Assembly (NCBI GenBank): GCA_002424575.1
Contig: DIKN01000080.1
Coordinates: forward strand, 1 to 31,815
From: Acholeplasmataceae bacterium UBA5617
GTDB lineage: Bacteria > Bacillota_I > Bacilli_A > Acholeplasmatales > Acholeplasmataceae
Direction of reading: 5' to 3'
Length of the DNA: 31,815 nucleotides
In this document: in pieces, positions 25,104 through 31,815 of the stretch
How positions within the stretch are numbered: position 1 is the stretch's first letter
Layout: every line of letters starts with the position of its first letter
Made by a program: the position numbers and the translations under genes
Notes under the pieces: generated by a model
Told to the model about the DNA's origin: nothing
Seen by the model: the letters and a program-made list of their open reading frames with translations, nothing else
The model's database searches: none

Positions 25104-25146
25104 TTTGATGTAAGTCATTAAAAGTCTTGTTTACATAACTTTATCA

Positions 25147-25175
25147 TAAAAACGAGAACTCGGTTGAGTTCTCGT
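25147..25175 (-). terminator. Intrinsic terminator after the 1199-residue lipoprotein gene
   Basis: A perfect 10-bp stem (ACGAGAACTC / GAGTTCTCGT) with a 4-nt loop, followed by TTTTT on the minus strand, 33 nt after the lipoprotein stop codon. Confidence 0.85.
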
Positions 25176-25207
25176 ATTGATAACACGGATCAGATGCAAT
25201 CGATCTT

Positions 25208-28200
25208 TTATGATGCTTGAGGATCTGTAAAGTATCCATAAACCGTGAGATGTTCAGCTGGCATCACGGTATACGTTAAATTCCAACCCGAGAATACTTT
25301 GCCTTGAGGAGGTGTCACAGATAGCGGTGTAATGGGATCGCCATAGTACACTTCTTGAACAGCAAAGAAGGCATCATCAATCATGTAAATGATGGTATAT
25401 AGATGTTTTTGATATTGTCCTGTAACCACTAAATCACCCGCTGGCATGGTACCTCCACCGGTGAGCTGCCATGCAAAGTAGTGACCGACCACAGGATCCA
25501 TCTCTGGACCTACAAGGATTGTTCCAAAAGGAACATCAAGATCTTCTCTAATCACTTGGTCTTGATACATCCAAGTCACTTTATAGGTATTTATCGTATA
25601 GACTGCATGATAGACTTGATGTGCTGTGATGGTCACATTCTCACTATCCCAACCTACAATCGTATACCCAAGTCGTTCTGGAACGGGTATTTGTGTAAGG
25701 ATTGTATCAGGTGAAACGATGGTTTGTTGATAGAGATCATCTTCAATCATCCATGTCACGGTGTATCCTGGATTGATGATGGTGATGGTGATTTTGGTGA
25801 CAAGTCCAAAAGCATCTGAGACTTGATAGACCCATACACCACTCGTCATCAGATCGGTTAAAGCAACGCTTTGTTGATTTTTCTTAAGGTCAGAAAGATC
25901 AGGTTTTAGAGGACCATCCACATTATCGTTGATATGAACCATGCTCAAGAACGCTTCAACCGTTGTTCCTTCAGGAAGCAAAAGTTCTTGGATTGTTTGT
26001 TCAAACTGATACATCGTATCATCAAAACCTAAGGTTACTTTGGGTGCATAAGCGTCCACCAAAGAAACTTTAATCAGCAGTTTTCCTTGATCATTGATAA
26101 TTTTCGTTTCAATGGCTGTTTCGGTTTCATCATCTTTGTTCAGTTGTGTTGATTCGATGAGATCTTGAAATGACCATGCGATGGGATTGGAAACTCTTAA
26201 AAATGCATCGCCAACAACTTTACCATAAAAGACAACGAGTTTGTACTCACCAACCATCAAATGATCGGGTAATTCAAAGGTCATGTTGCCTTGGAATGAC
26301 AAATCTTGTCCAGCAAAGGTTTGAGGTGTTTCATGACCGAGTTCAATCAATCGTCCACCCACTTGTAGGGCATAATAGAGACTATATTGTTGGTTATTCT
26401 GTAAGAGGGGTGAGCGTCTCAGTGTTCCTTGTAGACCACTCGTCACGATACCTTCCTCGGTTAGTCTTAATTGCCCAGTCAGACTGTTTTGTGTATTAAT
26501 CAACGAGATCGCATTCAAGTCGTTTTTGGATGGAAGTTGATTGAATGGCATCGAAGGTTTTGTCGCAAGCATACTGACCAATAGCGACTCAATATTCAAG
26601 TAACTAACCATAGCTGCTTCGCTCTTTTGATAATCTTCAAAACTTGTATAACGGTCTGAAGGAAGTGTTAATCCATCATGAACGATCGAGACACCTTCAC
26701 CGATGGTTTGATAGTTTTTGTAGACATCATGGAACTCTTTAAACAGAGAGGCTGTATTGCCATACTTATAACTTAATCCTACTTGATCCATATAATCGGT
26801 TAGCATGGTGACAAGATCATCGATCGATGGTGCTTCGATGCGGATTACAATCTTTCCGTAGTAATTATGATAGTGGTCATATGCACGAAGACCTTCGTTT
26901 CCGATTTCAATAAAAACATATTGAAGGGTGATTGGACTTGTTAACGTGCCATGTTGTGCATAAAAGGTTCCCCTAGCGGTTCGAAAGCCTGAATCCATCT
27001 CAATATCCCACTTGTTCATCTCATACCAATCCGGCATAAGTGCATAACCCTCATTGATCAAAAATTGTTGGGTATCGGGTGAATCTTGATTCTTCTTGAG
27101 CATGCCACCTTCTTCAACCAATAATGCTTCAACACCTGTCATCGAAGGCAAACTCATTTCAACGACATAATTGTTTTCAGATCCATAAATGGTCATGACA
27201 TCACAGGATGCATCCGGGGAGTAAATGGTGATGTAAGGTTCCTTGCTGAAAGAAATGGATTCTTGTTCACGATTAACCATGGGGTTTATCGTGTACCATC
27301 CATAATCTCCAGAAACCATGAGCATGTTGTTATCATAATACTCATAGTAGCCTTCATCGTTCATGTTGATCCCGCGATAGTGGCGCATGTTGGAAGGTTC
27401 ATAGTTTTCATTTAGCCAAATCGCATAATAGTTAAAATCACGACCGGCAATGGCATTATGATACACCATCACACCGGGATAACCCGGTATAGTTTCGTCT
27501 GTGTAGAGTTGATGGTCCCATGTTTCAACCACTTCTTCGCCTTTTTGATTGTAATACACATAAATCTTTCGGTAAGCAGTAATTGACCATTCTGCATAGG
27601 TCCATACAGAGTAAAGTTCAACGCGATCAAGTGCTTCGTCATAATGAAGTAGATATTTAAAATTATCCTGGATGACCCATGTATCCATAACCGTTAAATA
27701 ATCGACTGCCCAATCTGCTTGTTTCCGTGAGCTTTCAGCCACTTGTGTGTTGACTTCATAGAGATTATTTAAGGCATGTGAACTGAAGGTAGTCAGAGTC
27801 GATGTGATCACATGGAAACCTTCTACCACGGGAGGTAATTGGTATAGATTGGGATGGTAGTACATAAAGTTCCAATAGGTATGCGGAATAAATACATTGG
27901 GGGTAAACCCATCGGAAGTATCCATCATCGTTCCTTCTTTGATGATTGAACCTAAAGATCGCTTACGAGATGACTGTTGTGTGTTTGTTGTCGATGAGAA
28001 AATAGCATCTAAATTAACACCAAATTGTGCTGCTTCAAGTCGCGTTAATGAAATGATGAGCTCATCAGCATTATCAATCGAAGATATCTGTTGTCCGGTA
28101 TAAACATAGATAGCATGGACTTCGGTATTCTGTTGAACATTCGTAAAGGGTTCTATCCATCCATTGAATTGATAATTGACGATCTCAGGTGCATTAGGGG

Positions 28201-28807
28201 GAATAGCAGATCCACCTTTGGGGACAATGATTGTTGCGAGAAGTTCACCATTAAATCCATAGAAAGAAACAGTCAATGTTTCAGAGGTCATCTGTCCTAA
28301 ATTGAGGGTTTGTGCGTTCGAGAGTATGATGATCAGTTCATTGGATGAATTAAACGATGCTGAACGTATGGTTGCTGTACCACCAGCTAATAGGTTTTGG
28401 ATCCATGCATCATAACTTCCTACAAATCCTAGTGTCGTTACAGCATAATTATAGAAGGTTGTCAAGTTAGCCAGTGTCGCTGCGTCTGTGAGTTGAATAG
28501 AAAATTGAAGTGTTCGTCCCTCATAGGTCACTTGAATTTGATGATTGCCCATGTAGGTGAGTTTTATAAGATCTGCAGATGCAATCATATTTTCTGTTAC
28601 TGTCACAACCTCTGTCGTCCCATCAGAAAAAATGACTTTGACTTTAAGGGTTGAGACATCAAAGTTAGCAATATCCACAGGTCCTAAAACCGATGATGAA
28701 TCCACTTCGATAGATGAGATGGTTTTTTCAGTACCCTGACATCCAATTAAAAAAAAGACGGAAAATAGAGCAATAATCATTGCTCCTAACCAGTGCGTTC
28801 TTTTCAT
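25208..28807 (-). CDS. Giant lipoprotein of unknown function with Ig-like and B-repeat-like domains
   Basis: A 1199-residue surface protein. The signal ends LIGC with Cys23. An Ig-like domain (Big_3 type) spans ~28-107. A short helical piece with the FVGSYDAWIQNLLAG pattern and strands follows (~110-172), a link module often seen beside surface repeats. One B-repeat-like unit is at ~177-236. The centre (~240-1010) is long, rich in Tyr, Trp and Asn and unlike any domain I know. The last ~190 residues hold three ~60-residue B-repeat or MucBP-like units (Y.VTWM...GW...Y pattern). I see no catalytic motif. AGGAGG precedes the ATG by 5 nt. It has its own promoter and terminator. Adhesion or substrate capture is a guess from the architecture. 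Confidence 0.8.
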   Translation of the reverse strand: MKRTHWLGAMIIALFSVFFLIGCQGTEKTISSIEVDSSSVLGPVDIANFDVSTLKVKVIFSDGTTEVVTVTENMIASADLIKLTYMGNHQIQVTYEGRTLQFSIQLTDAATLANLTTFYNYAVTTLGFVGSYDAWIQNLLAGGTATIRSASFNSSNELIIILSNAQTLNLGQMTSETLTVSFYGFNGELLATIIVPKGGSAIPPNAPEIVNYQFNGWIEPFTNVQQNTEVHAIYVYTGQQISSIDNADELIISLTRLEAAQFGVNLDAIFSSTTNTQQSSRKRSLGSIIKEGTMMDTSDGFTPNVFIPHTYWNFMYYHPNLYQLPPVVEGFHVITSTLTTFSSHALNNLYEVNTQVAESSRKQADWAVDYLTVMDTWVIQDNFKYLLHYDEALDRVELYSVWTYAEWSITAYRKIYVYYNQKGEEVVETWDHQLYTDETIPGYPGVMVYHNAIAGRDFNYYAIWLNENYEPSNMRHYRGINMNDEGYYEYYDNNMLMVSGDYGWYTINPMVNREQESISFSKEPYITIYSPDASCDVMTIYGSENNYVVEMSLPSMTGVEALLVEEGGMLKKNQDSPDTQQFLINEGYALMPDWYEMNKWDIEMDSGFRTARGTFYAQHGTLTSPITLQYVFIEIGNEGLRAYDHYHNYYGKIVIRIEAPSIDDLVTMLTDYMDQVGLSYKYGNTASLFKEFHDVYKNYQTIGEGVSIVHDGLTLPSDRYTSFEDYQKSEAAMVSYLNIESLLVSMLATKPSMPFNQLPSKNDLNAISLINTQNSLTGQLRLTEEGIVTSGLQGTLRRSPLLQNNQQYSLYYALQVGGRLIELGHETPQTFAGQDLSFQGNMTFELPDHLMVGEYKLVVFYGKVVGDAFLRVSNPIAWSFQDLIESTQLNKDDETETAIETKIINDQGKLLIKVSLVDAYAPKVTLGFDDTMYQFEQTIQELLLPEGTTVEAFLSMVHINDNVDGPLKPDLSDLKKNQQSVALTDLMTSGVWVYQVSDAFGLVTKITITIINPGYTVTWMIEDDLYQQTIVSPDTILTQIPVPERLGYTIVGWDSENVTITAHQVYHAVYTINTYKVTWMYQDQVIREDLDVPFGTILVGPEMDPVVGHYFAWQLTGGGTMPAGDLVVTGQYQKHLYTIIYMIDDAFFAVQEVYYGDPITPLSVTPPQGKVFSGWNLTYTVMPAEHLTVYGYFTDPQAS

Positions 28808-28883
28808 GTGATCCTCCTAGGGGATGATTGTTATTATCTTAATGTTATCATTTTAATAAGCTATAAACAAGAATTGCTACGAA

Positions 28884-28912
28884 ATTAGACATTCTTTTTT
28901 ACCGTTTGTCAA
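28884..28912 (-). promoter_or_regulatory. Promoter of the giant lipoprotein gene
   Basis: A perfect TTGACA (28907-28912) and TCTAAT (28884-28889), 17 nt apart on the minus strand. The implied leader to the ATG at 28807 is about 70 nt, longer than for the other genes here. Confidence 0.6.
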
Positions 28913-29013
28913 TATGTTTATTGCTTAGTCTTGTGAATACCATCACTCAATCTATCGCATGTATGGATGAAAGATTAACAAATATTGAATAGTCGATCAC
29001 GTTTTGATGTTCT

Positions 29014-29042
29014 AAAGCGTGATGCACTTAGCTTCATGCTTT
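29014..29042 (-). terminator. Hairpin after the small B-repeat lipoprotein, weak terminator
   Basis: A 12-bp imperfect stem (29014-29025 with 29031-29042; one wobble or mismatch pair each) and a 5-nt loop lie ~50 nt past the stop codon. The minus strand lacks a T-run after it (AGAACATC), so it may stabilise or process the message rather than end it. Confidence 0.4.
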
Positions 29043-29094
29043 CGGGTATTAATTCATATGGGCATAGCTCATAGCTTGATAATCGTATACTTAG

Positions 29095-29817
29095 CTATGT
29101 TCCATTTGGAACTGCTTCATCCCATTTAGCATATAGTGTGATATTATCAATCATTTCAAATGGCCAATGAACCTCTTCTGTGCACATTGGTGTATTGCAC
29201 CACGCAACAAAATGATAGCCTTCACGAGTTGGCTCTGTAGGTTCATAGACCAACGTATAGTAATTGCGTGTGATGGGTTCGACTATTGAACCACCTCTGG
29301 TATCAAAGGTGATGGTATATTGACGATTATTAAAGGAAAATTGCGCAACATATCTTTGATTGGCGGTTGCAGCAACCACTGCAGGGCTCCAACCTGTGAA
29401 TGAATAAACATATGCAGGAATTGGGTCTTTTCTTGGTGCTGCACCATTATAAACAGGCATTGTACCTTCAGGAACATTAGTGTCTATTTCAACCACAACA
29501 CCATTAACTTCCCATGTGATGGTATATGTGATGACTGATGACCATTTAGCATAAAAGGTAATGTTTGATGAGAGTGTATAAGGCCATGTGACTGATGATG
29601 TGAGTGCATCATCAGTAAACCAACCATCGAAATTAAAACCATCTTTTATTGGATCTGTTGGTTTACTGACACTCACGTCTTTAACATCTGTCACATCTAT
29701 AACAGATGATCCTCCATTTGAATTAAAGGTAATCGTGTGCTTTTCTGAACCACCACAACCAAACAACAAAAAGCTTGCTAATAAAAGCAAAACACATATG
29801 ATCGCATACTTTAACAT
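29095..29817 (-). CDS. Small lipoprotein made only of InlB-type B repeats
   Basis: A 240-residue protein. The signal peptide ends LFGC with Cys21 followed by GGSEK. The whole mature part is three B-repeat-like units. Units 1 and 3 carry the NGG/RGG...GW(or AW)...W....I..YAKW pattern; the middle one is the variant ITWEVNG...GWSPAV...YVAQF, which closely resembles the third unit of the M6 protease lipoprotein. There is no effector domain and it stops with VPNGT. It may be complete, or the N-terminal remnant of a longer protein whose 3' part was lost. I prefer the ATG at 29817 (GGAGGGG 6 nt upstream) to a TTG eight codons earlier. It has its own promoter. No function can be assigned. Confidence 0.8.
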   Translation of the reverse strand: MLKYAIICVLLLLASFLLFGCGGSEKHTITFNSNGGSSVIDVTDVKDVSVSKPTDPIKDGFNFDGWFTDDALTSSVTWPYTLSSNITFYAKWSSVITYTITWEVNGVVVEIDTNVPEGTMPVYNGAAPRKDPIPAYVYSFTGWSPAVVAATANQRYVAQFSFNNRQYTITFDTRGGSIVEPITRNYYTLVYEPTEPTREGYHFVAWCNTPMCTEEVHWPFEMIDNITLYAKWDEAVPNGT

Positions 29818-29855
29818 GTAGTACCCCTCCAACGATGACAATATGATTTGCTTCT

Positions 29856-29884
29856 AGTATATCCTTGATATCATTATTAAACAA
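29856..29884 (-). promoter_or_regulatory. Promoter of the small B-repeat lipoprotein
   Basis: TTGTTT (29879-29884) and TATACT (29856-29861) are 17 nt apart on the minus strand, giving a leader of about 32 nt before the ATG at 29817. Confidence 0.55.
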
Positions 29885-30254
29885 GTAGGTATGATTCAGT
29901 TACACAATATAACTTATCTACCAGGGATTTTAAACAAAATTATTATAGGTTACCCACTTAATGTTTCAATCATCTTCACAACTCCCATGCTATTCATGAC
30001 CTAAAGCATATATCTTGCATCCAAAATGCACTTTATCACTATATTTTGCAACAAAAAAACTCCTTATGATGTCAAACAGGCATCAGTATGCTGGTGGATT
30101 GAAGAATTGCAATGTAATGCTGATAACTGAAGTGTTGTGGACAATCGGGGAAAAATGGGTACTTTCTGGTATATGTATAGAAAAGTGCGGGAAATTAGGA
30201 ATGCCAAACGTGCAATGAAATGCTATGAGGTGTAGGGAATGCAACACAATACAA
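29885..30254. other. Gene-free spacer, possibly with decayed coding remnants
   Basis: About 370 bp without a gene I can support. A 67-codon open frame on the plus strand (30015-30218) has no ribosome site and an unconvincing protein. A few short Cys-pair motifs appear in different plus-strand frames (C.EKCGK near 30175, MRCREC near 30228), which could be zinc-ribbon remnants or chance. No tRNA, repeat array or insertion-sequence ends were seen. Confidence 0.4.
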
Positions 30255-30284
30255 GAAAAATACCCACTTGAGGGCTAATGGGTA
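30255..30284 (-). terminator. Intrinsic terminator after the AbiEii-like gene
   Basis: On the minus strand TACCCATT pairs with AGTGGGTA (one G-U pair) across an 8-nt loop, followed by TTTTT. It lies ~55 nt after the AbiEii-like stop codon. Confidence 0.7.
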
Positions 30285-30339
30285 ATGTTGGGGATGTTCT
30301 GGGTGTTGTAAAGAAAAGTGTGGAACTTGCTCATTCGAT

Positions 30340-31395
30340 TTAGGTCAAATCTACCATTCTAATTGCAGTCGCTACTACATCAAAAACATTTTGATTCAAT
30401 TTTCGCAATTGATTAACTGCTCTATATGTTTTTTCAGTAAATAATGGTTGTTCAACAATAACAACATCATAGTTATGATTGATCATTTTAGCTACAAATA
30501 ATAAAACAGGTGCTGCGAATTTATACGCTACTTCACCGTTGAAGCTAAAACCAAATATATGATTTTGAATCTTGCGAATACCTTTAATTAAGTTAGGATA
30601 GTCAAGAGGATATAAGCTCCCTTTCGATAAAATGGAAAGTGTCGCTTTAAAAGTATCTGTTAGACAATCTTCAGGAGTAACTTCTATACCGCGATATTTG
30701 ATTTCATTAGACACAACGTTATCATAAGTTTTCCGGACTGATTCTGGATTGCTTACTTCTTCAATCAATTGTGATACATCTAAAAATTGTTTGATAACTT
30801 CAAGTGTTTTTTCTACTTTATTTCCTTTGTCATTCACATATTCAAATTCGATACCCGTGGTATGAGGTGCAAAAGCAGTCAGTTTGTCACCAAGGATGGA
30901 TTCTATCGAAGGCAATTGCACACGATAATTATCTCCGCTTGTTAGTAAAAAATTGTTTTGAATTTCCTTAGTAATGAGCGTTTCATATCCGTTGTTTTCA
31001 AACAAAATATCAAGTAGAATAGGAATCTCTGTTTCTGATGTTGGTGACTTATAATAATACTTGTAATGCTTCTTTATAATCTCGTTTTTACCAACTCTTA
31101 CATGTTCATCAACACGTAGAAAAGGATATATATTTGCTACTTCTTTTAAGTATTCTTCAACATCACATGAAGGATCAACAATGATATCGATATCTGTTGA
31201 TAAACGAAATGGCTTTTCAAGCAGTAGCATTAAAGCTGTTCCACCTTTGAATATAAAAGGCATTTTTACTTTAGCTAGTGATTCTAATAATCCTAAGGCG
31301 AAAATAGTCCTTTCGATTAGTTGTTTATCTAGTGTAGGGTGTTTTGCTTTAATGCTATTGATGTGTTCGATGGAAAAACTTTCTTTTAATATCAC
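30340..31395 (-). CDS. AbiEii-type nucleotidyltransferase toxin
   Basis: A 351-residue AbiEii/AbiGii-family (DUF1814) protein, the toxin half of type IV AbiE systems that can stop growth after phage infection. The nucleotidyltransferase core shows FKGGTALMLLLEKPFRLSTD at 49-68 with the acidic pair D68/D70, and a later ILGDKLTAFAP segment with the conserved Lys. Known relatives transfer nucleotides to tRNA or other targets; the target here is not known. The start is a GTG that overlaps the TGA of the upstream gene (GTGA), with GGGAGG 7 nt before it. Coupled translation is usual for antitoxin-toxin pairs. A terminator follows. Confidence 0.9.
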   Translation of the reverse strand: MILKESFSIEHINSIKAKHPTLDKQLIERTIFALGLLESLAKVKMPFIFKGGTALMLLLEKPFRLSTDIDIIVDPSCDVEEYLKEVANIYPFLRVDEHVRVGKNEIIKKHYKYYYKSPTSETEIPILLDILFENNGYETLITKEIQNNFLLTSGDNYRVQLPSIESILGDKLTAFAPHTTGIEFEYVNDKGNKVEKTLEVIKQFLDVSQLIEEVSNPESVRKTYDNVVSNEIKYRGIEVTPEDCLTDTFKATLSILSKGSLYPLDYPNLIKGIRKIQNHIFGFSFNGEVAYKFAAPVLLFVAKMINHNYDVVIVEQPLFTEKTYRAVNQLRKLNQNVFDVVATAIRMVDLT

Positions 31396-31814
31396 GACAA
31401 TCCTCCCGGTTCACAACTTGATATAACCTTTTTTATGATATCGATGTTACCCCTTCTCTTTGCATACGCATAAACTGTTTTCACATTTACTGGGTATGTT
31501 TTAAAGATGGATTCGATAACATCATCTTTTTCATCTTCGTTTATAAACTCAGTAATCAAGTCTTTCGTGTATAAATCAACAATTAGTTTTTCAATTTTGA
31601 TATCCCTGGTTTGATGATTAATCGGTGCCTGACTAATGAGTTGATTTATGATAATAAGTTCTCCTTCGTACATGTACAAATCTTCCTTATTAACATTAAG
31701 TAGCACTTTCGTAGAGAATCTATTATAAATCATTCTAAAAACATCACTCATGAAATACTTCTCAACTTCGATGAAAATGACTTTTCTAGTAATTTGATGA
31801 TTTACCCATTCATT
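31392..31814 (-). CDS. AbiE-type antitoxin partner, C-terminal part (5' end outside the window)
   Basis: At least 140 residues of a protein that runs off the window. An ATG at 31751 could start a 119-residue version, but its ribosome site is weak. The frame stays open for 21 more codons to the edge with protein-like sequence (VNHQITRKVIFIEVEKYF), so I treat it as truncated by the window. The tail RDIKIEKLIVDLYTKDL followed by YPVNVKTVYAYAKRRGN resembles DUF6577-like proteins found before AbiEii toxins rather than the classic AbiEi; this is from memory and not checked. A DNA-binding N-terminal domain would be outside the window. It overlaps the toxin start by 4 nt, which supports an antitoxin role. 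Confidence 0.7.
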   Translation of the reverse strand, partial: NEWVNHQITRKVIFIEVEKYFMSDVFRMIYNRFSTKVLLNVNKEDLYMYEGELIIINQLISQAPINHQTRDIKIEKLIVDLYTKDLITEFINEDEKDDVIESIFKTYPVNVKTVYAYAKRRGNIDIIKKVISSCEPGGLS

Positions 31815-31815
31815 T

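Noticed and set aside
30015..30218. 67-codon plus-strand open frame as a gene
   Set aside because: No ribosome site, no recognisable protein, opposite to every other gene; probably chance.
1..31815. Mycoplasma-type code with TGA read as Trp
   Set aside because: TGA ends several well-supported genes exactly where family length predicts, and all conserved Trp codons seen are TGG.
1..31815. CRISPR array, tRNA, rRNA or insertion sequence
   Set aside because: No regularly spaced direct repeats, cloverleaf-like sequence, or transposase with terminal repeats was seen.

Overview
The window reads as a chromosomal segment from a low-GC Firmicute or Mollicute-like bacterium (Acholeplasma, Izemoplasma or a relative is my guess from style, not a database result). 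Genes are AT-rich with strong AGGAGG-type ribosome sites. TGA is a normal stop (both TGA-terminated ATGA/GTGA overlaps and the binding-protein gene use it) and Trp is TGG, so the code is standard rather than Mycoplasma-type. All 18 supported genes lie on the minus strand, so transcription runs from high to low coordinates.

Reading in the direction of transcription. (1) 31814-30340: a two-gene AbiE-type toxin-antitoxin or phage-defence module whose first gene runs off the window, ending at a terminator. (2) 30339-25208: a near-empty spacer of about 0.5 kb, a small lipoprotein made only of InlB-type B repeats, and a 1199-residue lipoprotein of unknown function, each with its own promoter. (3) 25041-21531: a four-gene operon with a 7TM GGDEF diguanylate cyclase, a GrpB/UPF0157 protein, an unknown membrane protein and a YciI-like protein. 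(4) 21327-14946: two large lipoproteins. One is an Ig-like/parallel beta-helix glycosidase/F5-8C chimera; the other has B repeats and about six sugar-binding-like modules. Their promoter carries LacI-type operators. (5) 14845-3973: a continuous seven-gene operon: sugar-binding lipoprotein, fused MalF-MalG-type permease, MalK-type ATPase, two GH65 phosphorylases, beta-phosphoglucomutase and a LacI regulator. (6) 3613-83: an M6-type zinc metalloprotease lipoprotein with B repeats and a duplicated unknown domain.

Regions 4 and 5 together look like a complete phosphorolytic alpha-glucoside utilisation locus. Surface lipoproteins would bind and cut a glucan. The ABC importer would take up oligosaccharides. 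Two inverting GH65 phosphorylases would release beta-glucose 1-phosphate, PgmB would convert it to glucose 6-phosphate, and the LacI protein would sense the sugar. The exact substrate cannot be read from the sequence; two GH65 paralogues suggest two linkage types. Six lipoproteins with consensus lipoboxes, four of them with InlB-type repeats, give the segment a strong cell-surface character.
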